In this document: positions 15,366 through 23,179 of the stretch, piece by piece | Numbering within the stretch: position 1 is the first letter of the stretch | How the letters are laid out: every line of letters begins with the position of its first letter | NCBI GenBank assembly: GCA_003218785.1 | Contig: QHOM01000017.1 | Span: 5,421-38,432, forward strand | Direction: 5' to 3' | From: Verrucomicrobiota bacterium | GTDB taxonomy: Bacteria > Verrucomicrobiota > Verrucomicrobiia > Chthoniobacterales > UBA10450 | Length of the DNA: 33,012 nt | Notes under the pieces: generated by a model | Database searches by the model: none | The model's input: the letters and a program-made list of their open reading frames with translations, nothing else | Told to the model about the DNA's origin: nothing | Made by a program: the position numbers and the translations under genes

Positions 15366-15370
15366 GGAGA
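15366..15370 (+). promoter_or_regulatory. Ribosome binding site for the family B polymerase
   Basis: GGAGA 8 bases upstream of ATG 15379. It selects this start over the longer frame from 15217, which runs through repeat DNA. Confidence 0.6.
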
Positions 15371-15378
15371 AGAACAGG

Positions 15379-17619
15379 ATGCTCTTTGGTGCGGACCCGA
15401 TGCCGCGCATCGTTGCGATTGAGCTGGGTGAAACAGGAACGGTAAAGCTCTATCGCCGCGGAAAGGACGGATCGACCATCGCCGACGTCGAGCCGTTCCA
15501 TCCATTTGTCTGGTGCGACTCCGATGTTGTCGATCTTGGAATTCAAACCGAGAAGCTCGAAGGCGACTTGAAGTACGGCTGGCTGATCACGGTTGATAGT
15601 TGGAAGGAACTGATCGCTCTGCGCAACGGCCTCAAGAAAGCGAACCGCGATTTCTTCGCCTTCAACGATCCGGTGCAGCATTACCTCACTGCCACTGGTC
15701 GCACGTTGTTCAAAGAATTGGCGTTCGAAGAATTGAAACGCATGCAACTCGAAGTTCTTTCCTTTGAAGAACCCATCGCCGGCGTTGCTGGCGCAGGATC
15801 GACCGACCACGTCATGAGCATTGCGCTCTCGGACAATACCGGCTGGGAAGAATTAATCGTTGTCGATCCAAAAAGTACAGAAGAATCCGAACATGACGCG
15901 ATCAAACGACTCACTGCGCTCATCAAAGAACGCGATCCGGACGTGATCGAAGGTCACAACTTATTCCGGTTCGATCTGCCTTATTTGGTTTCGCGCGCGA
16001 AGAAAGCGAAAACGAAACTTGATTGGGGACGCAGCGGCGGTTTCCTCCGTTCGCGCCCGTCACGACTCCAAATCGCCGAGAAGACGATCGATTACCCGAA
16101 GTTCACAATCGATGGCCGCCATTTTGTCGATACGTTTTTGCTCGCGCAATTTTACGATGTTGGAATGCGTTCCCTTGTGGGCTTCGAGCGCCTCGATGTC
16201 GCGCGGCATTTCGGTTTTTGCGAGAGCGAACTTTCCACGCTGATTGGGAAAGAATTGCAGCGCGCCTACACCGGCAACTCGGAAAACTTCCGCCAACGTG
16301 CGCTCTGCGCAGTACGCGAAACGCGCGCGATAGCTGATCTGCTCAGCCCGAGCTATTTCATCCAGGCGCAGATTTTTCCCTACAACTACCAGGACGTAAT
16401 CGTGCGTGGCAACGCTACGCGCATCAACGCCGTCTTCCTGCGCGAATATTTCCGGCGGCGCCATTCCATTCCCGAAATGCCAATGGCGCGATCGTTCGAA
16501 GGCGGGTATACCGACATCTTTTTTACCGGTGTTGCGAACAACGTCTGGCACTGCGACATCGCTTCGCTTTACCCGTCGGTCATGTTGCAGTTCGATTGCT
16601 TTCCCACGAGCGACCGGCTCCAGATTTTCCGGCATTTGCTTACCGATCTCCGCACCTTTCGCCTGGAGGCCAAGGCGAAAATGCGCGTGGGGAAAGATCC
16701 GAAAGAGCAGCGCTACTTCCACGCGCTACAAAACACGTTCAAGATCTTGATCAATAGCTTTTACGGCTATCTCGGCTTCGCCCAAGGACATTTCGCCGAT
16801 TTCGATGCCGCCGCGCGCGTTACACAAATCGGGCGTGATTTGTTGAAAAAAATGATCGACTGGCTGAATGCGCACGGCGCTCAGGTGATCGAGGTCGACA
16901 CCGACGGCATTTATTTCGTGCCCCCTTCTTCTGTAGAGGCAGGCGTGTCGCCTGCAAAACGAAAGTCAAACGCAGCCGGCACGGCTGCCACTACGGCCGC
17001 CGAAATCGAGCAACTGCGCGAGGGCCTCGCGAAAGAATTGCCTCCCGGCATCGAAGTCGAATTCGACGAACAGTTCGACGCCATGTTTAGCTACAAGGCG
17101 AAGAACTACGCCCTGCTCACGCCCGAGGGCGACGTCATTATCAAAGGCGGCGCGCTCAAGTCGCGCGGGCTCGAGAAATTTCAGCGCGTTTTCCTCGAGG
17201 AAATGATCAAGCTCCTCATGGAAGGAAAACCGGAAGCGATCGCGCAGTTGCGGGACGAGTTTGAAAAGAAAATCCGCGACCGCGAATGGAACATTGAAAT
17301 GCTGATGAAGACAGACGCGCTGCAAGATTCGCTCGATAAATATCGAGCGAAGATTGCCGGTTCAGCGCGCAACCGCGCCGCCGCCTACGAGCTTGCCCTC
17401 GCCAGCGGCCGTAATTATAAGCCGGGCGACCAGATCAGTTACTACATTAAAACTACGCCGAAGAAAGTTCCGGCGTACGAAGCCGCAAAGTTTGCCTCCG
17501 AATTCGATCCTCAAAATCGCGACGAAAACGTCGATTACTACATCGCCAAACTCGATGAGCTGGTGAAAAAATTCTCCTCCATGATTCCCACAGCCGAACA
17601 AGAAACGCTGAAGCTGTAG
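15379..17619 (+). CDS. Family B DNA polymerase with degenerate exonuclease motifs
   Basis: A 746-residue DNA polymerase of family B. Polymerase motifs are intact: motif A DIASLYPSVML (D393), motif B KILINSFYG (K455, N460 region) and motif C DTDG (D507, D509), so synthesis is expected. The 3'-5' exonuclease domain is present but damaged. At Exo I the D-x-E pair is replaced by EVLS (from E125). Exo II NLFRFDLPYL (from N194) is intact. At Exo III the Tyr/Asp positions read R307 and A311 (RALCAVRET). Proofreading is probably lost, suggesting a translesion or repair role (inference). Residues about 518-539, ten residues after motif C, are encoded by a palindromic repeat. The TAG stop is itself part of another repeat copy. 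It stands alone, divergent from the M20 gene. Confidence 0.9.
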   Translation: MLFGADPMPRIVAIELGETGTVKLYRRGKDGSTIADVEPFHPFVWCDSDVVDLGIQTEKLEGDLKYGWLITVDSWKELIALRNGLKKANRDFFAFNDPVQHYLTATGRTLFKELAFEELKRMQLEVLSFEEPIAGVAGAGSTDHVMSIALSDNTGWEELIVVDPKSTEESEHDAIKRLTALIKERDPDVIEGHNLFRFDLPYLVSRAKKAKTKLDWGRSGGFLRSRPSRLQIAEKTIDYPKFTIDGRHFVDTFLLAQFYDVGMRSLVGFERLDVARHFGFCESELSTLIGKELQRAYTGNSENFRQRALCAVRETRAIADLLSPSYFIQAQIFPYNYQDVIVRGNATRINAVFLREYFRRRHSIPEMPMARSFEGGYTDIFFTGVANNVWHCDIASLYPSVMLQFDCFPTSDRLQIFRHLLTDLRTFRLEAKAKMRVGKDPKEQRYFHALQNTFKILINSFYGYLGFAQGHFADFDAAARVTQIGRDLLKKMIDWLNAHGAQVIEVDTDGIYFVPPSSVEAGVSPAKRKSNAAGTAATTAAEIEQLREGLAKELPPGIEVEFDEQFDAMFSYKAKNYALLTPEGDVIIKGGALKSRGLEKFQRVFLEEMIKLLMEGKPEAIAQLRDEFEKKIRDREWNIEMLMKTDALQDSLDKYRAKIAGSARNRAAAYELALASGRNYKPGDQISYYIKTTPKKVPAYEAAKFASEFDPQNRDENVDYYIAKLDELVKKFSSMIPTAEQETLKL
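16932..16995 (+). repeat. Two-hairpin palindromic repeat inside the polymerase coding region
   Basis: TGTAG, then GCAGGCG (16939-16945) pairing with CGCCTGC (16949-16955) around TGT, a 16-base spacer, GCAGCCG (16972-16978) pairing with CGGCTGC (16982-16988) around GCA, and CTACG. The unit matches the reverse complement of the intergenic element at 30200-30262 in order, loops, length and flanks. It is read in frame as about 21 residues (beginning VEAGVSPAKRKS). Confidence 0.88.
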
Positions 17620-17702
17620 CGGCAGCCGTGTCGGCTGCGCCCTTCTTCGACTACGGATCACGCGGCTGATTGGACCTGTAGCGGTCGCCGTGTCGACCGC
17701 AG
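17615..17702 (+). repeat. Palindromic repeats at the 3' end of the polymerase gene
   Basis: TGTAGCG followed by GCAGCCG (17622-17628) pairing with CGGCTGC (17632-17638) around TGT. A second unit TGTAGCG has GCGGTCG (17681-17687) pairing with CGACCGC (17694-17700). The first TGTAG supplies the TAG stop (17617-17619) of the polymerase. Same family as 16932-16995 and 30200-30262. These hairpins could also stabilise the mRNA 3' end. Confidence 0.78.
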
Positions 17703-17717
17703 GCTCTCCCGTCCTTC

Positions 17718-18038
17718 TTATTTTATCATTCTGTACAAGGCAGCGATCATCGAGATGATCGGCCAGGCTGAAACTCCTGCGATCAAAGTGAAGAGCGCGA
17801 GCTCGGCGACGTAATCGCGGCTAGTTTCTGTGCCGAAGAAATCGCTGCTCAATTTGCGGAACGTGCGCAGCTTGGAGATTCGGTGCGCGTTCCCAGAACT
17901 TGTAAGGGAGTTGTCGCCGGTTTTCGCGGTCGATCGATAGGAGTAGTCCGTTAACGGAAAATTCCGGTGATCGCGCCGTGCGCGGCTGCCGCGACGCGAA
18001 GGTCGCCGATTGACACTAACTTGAGGTATTGGTTTCAT
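17718..18038 (-). CDS. Small putative membrane protein
   Basis: A 106-residue frame that I do not recognise. The first 60 residues are Arg/Ser-rich and low in recognisable structure. The end carries a strongly hydrophobic stretch (ELALFTLIAGVSAWPIISMI) followed by a short basic tail, consistent with one C-terminal membrane helix preceded by SRDY. The helix makes a real product plausible, but there is no good Shine-Dalgarno before the ATG at 18038 and the true start may be further downstream. Convergent with the polymerase gene. Confidence 0.42.
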   Translation of the reverse strand: MKPIPQVSVNRRPSRRGSRARRDHRNFPLTDYSYRSTAKTGDNSLTSSGNAHRISKLRTFRKLSSDFFGTETSRDYVAELALFTLIAGVSAWPIISMIAALYRMIK

Positions 18039-18348
18039 AAATGTTTTCTTAGAAAGAGTGATTTCGATTCGGATGACCTCGGCAGAAGCCGAGTGATTCG
18101 ACCACTGGGGTGCCGCAGAAAGCGGGCTCCAACTTGGCGAGATCGAAACGCGCGCTTATCCAGCCTGCCGGTTATCGGCGGCGCAAGTTGGCGTGTTGAC
18201 CGTTTTCATCCCCATCTATCTACAGGCGTTTCCGGGTTTGTCCACTTGGCCGGATCAATTTACGTCATAAGCCCCTCGCACTGTGGGAGAAGCAATTCCA
18301 CTTTTTTTTGGTTGTCGACAAAACCCAACCTCCTGATTTGCTCCATTC
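18039..18348. other. Intergenic stretch between two minus-strand genes
   Basis: About 310 bases without a convincing gene. It contains one clean hairpin, CTCGGC (18078-18083) with GCCGAG (18088-18093) around AGAA, and a run of T near 18302-18309. Open frames crossing it look random in composition. It may hold the terminator of the OsmC set and the promoter of the small membrane protein. Confidence 0.4.
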
Positions 18349-18783
18349 TCACCCTACCCGGAGAAGGTTAGCGTCGAGATTGATCTGGGTCCCGGAAAGC
18401 GCCACGGAAACCGGGCAAGTCTTTTTCGTCAGCTCGGCTTGCTCGCGGAATTTTGATTCATCCATTCCTGGGACCTCGGCTTCTGTTCTCAAATCAATGG
18501 AGGTGATTTTGAATCCGCTGTCTGCGGGCTCCAGTTTCACTGTCGCCGTGGTGCTGACGCGTTTCGCTGGATGACCTGCCTTTTCGAGATTGAACGAAAG
18601 CGCCATGGAAAAACAACCAGCCTCGGCCGCGCCGATCAGTTCCTCGGGGTTCGTTCCCTTTCCTTCTTCAAAGCGCGACGAAAATGAATAGGGACCCTCG
18701 AACGCGCCGCTCCCGAGCTTCATGTTTCCCTTGCCTTCCTTCAAAGTGCCTTCCCATACAGCCGATCCAGTTCGTGTTGCCAT
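18349..18783 (-). CDS. OsmC-family peroxiredoxin
   Basis: Thiol-dependent organic hydroperoxide reductase of the OsmC/Ohr superfamily, cytoplasmic. From the ATG at 18783 it has 144 residues, normal for OsmC. The peroxidatic Cys lies in AAEAGCFSMAL and the resolving Cys in KKTCPVSVAL. The N-terminal ATRTGSAVWEGTLKEGKG and EELIGAAEAGCF are typical of the OsmC branch. A perfect GGAGG seven bases upstream decides the start; the frame continues to 18879 inside the preceding gene. It follows the transporter-like gene by 26 bases and is probably co-transcribed with it. Confidence 0.93.
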   Translation of the reverse strand: MATRTGSAVWEGTLKEGKGNMKLGSGAFEGPYSFSSRFEEGKGTNPEELIGAAEAGCFSMALSFNLEKAGHPAKRVSTTATVKLEPADSGFKITSIDLRTEAEVPGMDESKFREQAELTKKTCPVSVALSGTQINLDANLLRVG

Positions 18784-18790
18784 CGATTTG

Positions 18791-18795
18791 CCTCC
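18791..18795 (-). promoter_or_regulatory. Ribosome binding site for the OsmC gene
   Basis: GGAGG on the minus strand, 7 bases before the ATG at 18783. It is the strongest Shine-Dalgarno noted in the window; many other genes here have none. Confidence 0.7.
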
Positions 18796-18809
18796 TTGAT
18801 TGTTGTCGT

Positions 18810-20102
18810 TTACGATTCGCTCTGGGCGCGGGCGAGCGCAATCTGTTTTCGTCCGAGCCACAGACAAAGGCCGCACCATCCGGCGACGACCGGAACAGCG
18901 ACAAAGCTAATGCTCGGAAGTTCCAAGCCCAGCGCATGCAGACCGCCATATGACCATGCGCCTATCTGATCGCCGGTGCGGTATCCGAGGGTATCGGTCA
19001 CGCTCTTGACTTTGTACTTGTCCTCGCGGCGCAAAACCGTGAACAAAATCTCTCGGGAGGGCCGCATCAACGCGTAAGCCGCGACCCGGCGAGCTACTTG
19101 AAAAACTGCGAGCAGTGCCAGAGTTGGCACGATACCCATTGCAGCAAAGCCCATCATGCTGACGAACGGCATTGCGACGAGTGTGAACCCGACGCCGAAC
19201 CATTTGAGCAAACGGCCGGTGAGGAAGATTTGGATGACAACAGTGATGGAGTTCACCCACATATCCAAATGCGCGAGAAAAACTGTTCGCGCACCGCTGT
19301 CCTTCAAGGCTTCCCGGGTCAAATCCGACTGCTGAAAATATGCCCATGTCGAAGTAGTCGTATAAAGGAGCATAGAGGCGGCCAGTCCGAGAAGATAGGG
19401 CGACCGGCCAATATGGGTGATTCCAGACCAGATGGATCCGCCGATCGGTTCTTCGCGCGCTTGGACAACTTTGTTTCTATCGGTGAAGTTGCTCGGGAAG
19501 AATCGGACTAAAAAGCCGGCGATCACAAACATAACCGCGGCAACCGCCAAAAGATTGGCTGGCCCAATGTCTCGGACATAACGCGCGGTGATGTATGGCC
19601 CGAGAATGCCGCCAAGCGATCCGCCAACGGCGATGAAGCCATAGAGCCGCTTGCCCTGCTCGACGGTGAAGAGGTCCGTCATGAACGCCCAGAAGATGGC
19701 GGTATTGAATAGATTGAAGACGCTGACCCAAACATACAGCGCCCGGCCGATCCAGATTTGCTGCGCCGGTGGACATGTGCGCATCAGAACGAAAAAGAGC
19801 GCGAGATTGAAAATGAAAAATCCGTAAGCGAGCGGAATAAATTTTCTCCGCGACATTCGCGCCACGATCGCGGCGAAGAGCGCATTAGCGATCAACATCG
19901 CTATAAGCGTCGCGGTAAACATCCAGGGCAACGTTTCCAGTCGGCTACTCGCGGCAATGCTGTCGCGAATCGGCCGCATGATGTAGTAGCCGGTGAGAAT
20001 GAGAAAGTGGAAAATAAATCCGAGCCAGAGAGCGCGAATTTCGTCCGCCTTTACCTCAACTACCTTTTCGAAGAGGCGCGCTATCTTCGTTGTTTGTGCC
20101 AT
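18810..20102 (-). CDS. Nucleotide-transporter-like (TLC/MFS-type) membrane protein
   Basis: A 430-residue polytopic protein with about 11-12 hydrophobic segments. The opening LWLGFIFHFLILTGYYIMRPIRDS, the segment WAFMTDLFTVEQGKRLYGFIAVGGSLGGILGP and the RREDKYKVKSVTDT loop resemble the ATP/ADP-antiporter-like (TLC) branch found in many free-living bacteria, often annotated as MFS or Npt1/Npt2 family. The actual substrate is unknown, and obligate-parasite energy parasitism should not be assumed. The start overlaps the end of the epimerase-like gene by 22 bases. With OsmC downstream this looks like a three-gene unit. Confidence 0.82.
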   Translation of the reverse strand: MAQTTKIARLFEKVVEVKADEIRALWLGFIFHFLILTGYYIMRPIRDSIAASSRLETLPWMFTATLIAMLIANALFAAIVARMSRRKFIPLAYGFFIFNLALFFVLMRTCPPAQQIWIGRALYVWVSVFNLFNTAIFWAFMTDLFTVEQGKRLYGFIAVGGSLGGILGPYITARYVRDIGPANLLAVAAVMFVIAGFLVRFFPSNFTDRNKVVQAREEPIGGSIWSGITHIGRSPYLLGLAASMLLYTTTSTWAYFQQSDLTREALKDSGARTVFLAHLDMWVNSITVVIQIFLTGRLLKWFGVGFTLVAMPFVSMMGFAAMGIVPTLALLAVFQVARRVAAYALMRPSREILFTVLRREDKYKVKSVTDTLGYRTGDQIGAWSYGGLHALGLELPSISFVAVPVVAGWCGLCLWLGRKQIALARAQSES

Positions 20103-21208
20103 GCGGCGAGGACTTCCGCTTCGCGTCCCGACGTAAGACCGGCGCGCAGTTTAGATTGTCGATCTTGCGGCAACGATTTGAACCACGCGAGGGTGTCGCG
20201 CGCCGTTTCGGCAAGGGGGCGAAACGTCAAGCCCTTGGCCAGCGCGCGGTTGATATTTGTTCGCGCGAGGCCGGGCTCGTCGCCCACCCAGACCGGCATA
20301 TCCGACCATGCCTCAACTTTTTGTTGTTGGAGGAAATCGGCAGGCAACCAGGTAAATTTCGCGTCCGAATTGAGCGCGCTTTTGATCTCGTCGAGCATCT
20401 CGCCGATCACGAGTGGCTTGGCCGGCCCAACAGCGTTGTAAATTCCCGTCTCACGGTTCTCCACCATGCGGATCGTCCACTCAGCCAGATCGCGCGCATC
20501 GATGAATTGAATCGGATCGCTCGGTTTGCCGGGTGCAAGCACTTCGCCGCTGCGATCGATGCGCACCGGCCAGTAGGTGAAGCGATCGGTCTCGTCGCGC
20601 GGCCCAACGATCAAACCCGGACGAATGGTCAATGCTTTTCCCGGAAACCATTTCTCCGTTTCCTTTTCCGACAAGGCTTTGAGCGGCCCGTAGGTTTTAT
20701 AACCGGAAGCTTTTATCGCTTCGAGCGTCTCTTTGTACGGATCTGCACCGTCGTGCTTCGCAAGCGGCGCGTTTTCATCGGCGCCTTTCGTCGTATCGGC
20801 ATAAACCGAGATCGTCGAGATAAACACGTAACGCTCAACGTTTCCTTTCAAAATTTGCGCTGCATCACGCACCCAAGCGGGCAGTGTCGTCGGATTGTCG
20901 ATTGCCACATCCCATTTGCGTCCTTTCAGTGCATCCAATTGGCCGTTGCGATCGCCAACCAATTGTTCGACTTCGTTCGGCAGTTCGCCCGGATGCGTTT
21001 TTCCTCGATTGAAAGTGGTTACCCTATGTCCGCGGCTGAGGGCATAACGAACCTGGTATGGGCCGGTGAATCCTGTGCCGCCGAGGATGAGAATGCGCAA
21101 AGGTTTCACGGATTTCTCAGCGAATAACTTTGTCGATCTAATTCCTAATCCAAACGCGCCGCCAACCGCAGCGGCGAGTTTGATGAAAGTTCGTCTTGTC
21201 GTCGGCAT
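20081..21208 (-). CDS. Tat-exported NAD-dependent epimerase/dehydratase-like protein
   Basis: Extended SDR-fold protein of 375 residues. The N terminus has a twin-arginine signal (TTRRTFIKLAAAVGGAFGLG). The Rossmann motif ILGGTGFTGPYQ follows at about residue 46, then the strand RYVFISTISVY. After that come YGPLKALSEKETE, where the usual YxxxK catalytic pair is expected (Y and K appear as YGPLK), RPGLIVGP and DPIQFIDARDLAEW. Export through Tat with bound NAD(P) is inferred, as for other exported Rossmann oxidoreductases. The start ATG at 21208 is set by the Tat signal; the upstream open frame to 21778 is antisense to another gene. Confidence 0.87.
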   Translation of the reverse strand: MPTTRRTFIKLAAAVGGAFGLGIRSTKLFAEKSVKPLRILILGGTGFTGPYQVRYALSRGHRVTTFNRGKTHPGELPNEVEQLVGDRNGQLDALKGRKWDVAIDNPTTLPAWVRDAAQILKGNVERYVFISTISVYADTTKGADENAPLAKHDGADPYKETLEAIKASGYKTYGPLKALSEKETEKWFPGKALTIRPGLIVGPRDETDRFTYWPVRIDRSGEVLAPGKPSDPIQFIDARDLAEWTIRMVENRETGIYNAVGPAKPLVIGEMLDEIKSALNSDAKFTWLPADFLQQQKVEAWSDMPVWVGDEPGLARTNINRALAKGLTFRPLAETARDTLAWFKSLPQDRQSKLRAGLTSGREAEVLAAWHKQRR

Positions 21209-21350
21209 CGGCGTGCATAATCGCTGCCCTTTCCATGAGTGCAATCGGCGGTTGTACGGCGTCTGTGTCAGACACCGCAGGTTTGAATTGGCGTTTCGCA
21301 GAAACGCCCTGCAAGTTATTAGTCGGTTCGACAGAGGTCTCGCCCCACTG
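21209..21350. promoter_or_regulatory. Divergent intergenic region with hairpins
   Basis: Separates the minus-strand epimerase set from the plus-strand aldo/keto reductase. It contains a perfect hairpin, GGCGTTTC (21290-21297) with GAAACGCC (21301-21308) around GCA, and an 11-base palindrome GTGTCAGACAC near 21265-21277. Both divergent promoters should lie here, and the palindromes are candidate operator or leader structures. No promoter boxes were assigned. Confidence 0.35.
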
Positions 21351-22283
21351 GTGAAGGAAAAACTTACGCGCCGCGAAGCCACCCGCTTGATCGGCGCGGG
21401 CGCGGCGGGATTGCTCTTTGGTGCGTCACCTGTGTGTACGGCAAACGAATCGTCAACGATGCTGATGCGCACGATTCCTTCTTCGGGTGAGAAGCTGCCC
21501 GTGATCGGCTTGGGAACGTGGCGAACGTTCGATGTCGATCTTACGCCGGACAATCGGAAGCAATTGGAGGACGTGCTTGCCCTGTTCGTGAAGCTAGGTG
21601 GACGCGTAATCGATACGTCGCCGATGTACGGTCGCGCCGAGGAGGTGATCGGCGATCTCACCGCGGCGCTCGGAATTCGGGACAAGCTTTTTCTCGCAAC
21701 GAAAGTGTGGACGCATGGCAAAGAGAGCGGGATCAACTCGATGGAACGTTCATTGGCGCGACTGCGAACAAAACGCATCGACCTGACGCAGGTTCACAAC
21801 CTTGTCGATGTCGATACACATCTCGCTACGCTGCGGGAATGGAAGGGTCAGCGCCGCATCCGCTACATCGGAATTACGCATTACGAGTCAGGTGCTCTCG
21901 TTGACGTGGAAAAAATTATGGGGAGCGAGAAACTCGATTTCGTACAGATCAACTATTCACTGATGGAACGCGAAGCGGAAGAGCGGGTTCTGCCGCTTGC
22001 CCAGGAACGCGGCGTCGCTGTGATTGCCAATCGTCCGTTCGGCGGAGGTGATTTGTTCGCGCGGGCGCGAGCGAAACAGTTGCCCGATTGGGCGGCCGAA
22101 TTCGATTGCCGATCCTGGGCGCAGTTCTTTCTGAAATGGATCGTCGCGCATGCTGCCGTCACCTGCGCCATTCCCGCGACCGACAACCCGCGCCACCTTG
22201 AGGACAACATGCAAGGAAGAATCGGACGGCTTCCTGACGCAAAGATGCGTCAGCGAATGGTTGAGATCGTTTCTTCGTTTTAG
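21351..22283 (+). CDS. Tat-exported aldo/keto reductase
   Basis: Aldo/keto reductase of 310 residues with an N-terminal Tat signal (LTRREATRLIGAGAAGLLFG). Catalytic tetrad positions are visible: Asp and Tyr in VIDTSPMYGRAEE, Lys in LATKVWTHGKE and His in LTQVHNLVD. The NADPH-binding end is CAIPATDNPRHLEDNM. GTG 21351 is preferred because it begins just before the Tat motif; an AGAGG sits 13 bases upstream, rather far. The frame is open further upstream to 21066, but that part is antisense to the epimerase gene. Divergent from another Tat-exported oxidoreductase, so the two may share a periplasmic pathway (inference). Confidence 0.87.
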   Translation: MKEKLTRREATRLIGAGAAGLLFGASPVCTANESSTMLMRTIPSSGEKLPVIGLGTWRTFDVDLTPDNRKQLEDVLALFVKLGGRVIDTSPMYGRAEEVIGDLTAALGIRDKLFLATKVWTHGKESGINSMERSLARLRTKRIDLTQVHNLVDVDTHLATLREWKGQRRIRYIGITHYESGALVDVEKIMGSEKLDFVQINYSLMEREAEERVLPLAQERGVAVIANRPFGGGDLFARARAKQLPDWAAEFDCRSWAQFFLKWIVAHAAVTCAIPATDNPRHLEDNMQGRIGRLPDAKMRQRMVEIVSSF

Positions 22284-22353
22284 TGCTCCTCCTTCTCCCG
22301 TCTTTGGGTCGAAAATCCATGGCCTTGGATTTGGTTTCGCGCTGTAAACAACT

Positions 22354-22380
22354 CAGTTTCAAGGGCCCCGGGGGAAACTG
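22354..22380 (+). terminator. Hairpin after the aldo/keto reductase
   Basis: CAGTTTC (22354-22360) pairs with GAAACTG (22374-22380) around a GC-rich 13-base loop that can fold further (CCCCGGGG). An A/T-rich tract (22385-22410) follows after a few bases. Possible terminator; weakly supported. Confidence 0.35.
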
Positions 22381-22455
22381 CAGGCAAAAAATATCGTTTT
22401 TTCAAAAAAAATCGCTTGCAGAGGCAACCGATCTCATCGATAGATCGCGCTCTTT

Positions 22456-23019
22456 ATGCGAAAAATTCTCCCCGTTACCGTCGTTTTTCTTTGCTGCATG
22501 GCCTTTTGTCCCCGCCCAGCCTTTGCGTTGAATATGTCGCCGTCGACACCGGTAAAACCGAGATTTGTTTACAAGGACGCCTCCGGAAAAGTGACCTCGG
22601 CCGACGTTGTCGAAAAATATTATCCGAAGAAAATCGTGCAGCCGTTTGTCAAAGTTGATTCCCAGATCGACCCAAAGCTGTGCCGCGCTGCTACGATTGC
22701 CGAGGAGCGCGCCCGCGCACACTCGCATTGTCTGTGCTGGCGTTTTGTGAAAGAAGCGCTCGTTGCCGCGGGCGTGGTCGGCTCCCGACCCCAGACGCTG
22801 TTGGCGAAGCAAGCCGGACAGGAGCTCGTGAACAATTACGGTTTCAAAAAGCTCCCGGTGTCGAATCCCTATGAAGCGCCGGTCGGCGCGGTGCTGGTCT
22901 ATGGCGGCAGTCGCGCGGCAGGGCACGTCGAGATTCGCACGGAGGATGGTTTCGTCAGCGATTTCCGATCGAAAACGCCGTCGCGTCGGCCGCTGATCGG
23001 CGTTTTCGCGAAGGCTTAG
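22456..23019 (+). CDS. Secreted protein with CHAP/NlpC-like Cys-His pattern
   Basis: A 187-residue protein with a signal peptide (MRKILPVTVVFLCCMAFCPRPAFA). The mature part has CLCWRFVKEALVAAG (Cys at the start of a helix) and later PVGAVLVYGG ... AGHVEIRTEDGFVSDF, the arrangement of papain-like CHAP or NlpC/P60 amidases in which an N-terminal Cys pairs with a His on a beta strand. I infer a peptidoglycan amidase or endopeptidase, but similarity is at pattern level only. Upstream, TTGCAG (22413 region) could be a -35 box with no clear -10. It is convergent with the 3D-domain gene. Confidence 0.7.
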   Translation: MRKILPVTVVFLCCMAFCPRPAFALNMSPSTPVKPRFVYKDASGKVTSADVVEKYYPKKIVQPFVKVDSQIDPKLCRAATIAEERARAHSHCLCWRFVKEALVAAGVVGSRPQTLLAKQAGQELVNNYGFKKLPVSNPYEAPVGAVLVYGGSRAAGHVEIRTEDGFVSDFRSKTPSRRPLIGVFAKA

Positions 23020-23179
23020 GCTGTCGCCGCAGTTGCTAACAAGGTGGCCGCAGGTCCAGCGACAACGGACCTCTAGGGAAAGGGATAACGGAAGTATTTA
23101 TGTCGATGACCGCTGGAGGCTTTGAGGTTGGCGTCTTCTTAGGCCTCGCAACGAGCCGGAAACATGCGCGTGTAGGAAC
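23020..23179. other. Convergent intergenic region
   Basis: Between two convergent secreted-protein genes. One hairpin, AGGTCC (23052-23057) with GGACCT (23067-23072), could act as a bidirectional terminator, although no T-run follows. Nothing else is recognisable. Confidence 0.35.

Noticed and set aside
16932..17702. CRISPR array, suggested by several similar palindromes in this region
   Set aside because: Copies are not regularly spaced, are palindromic with variable arms, and lie partly in coding sequence; no cas genes are present.
18810..20102. Energy-parasite ATP/ADP translocase indicating an intracellular lifestyle
   Set aside because: The transporter-like family is also common in free-living bacteria, and the window has complete wall synthesis genes; substrate cannot be inferred.
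19758..20441. 227-codon plus-strand frame
   Set aside because: Antisense to the transporter and epimerase genes, which carry clear domains.
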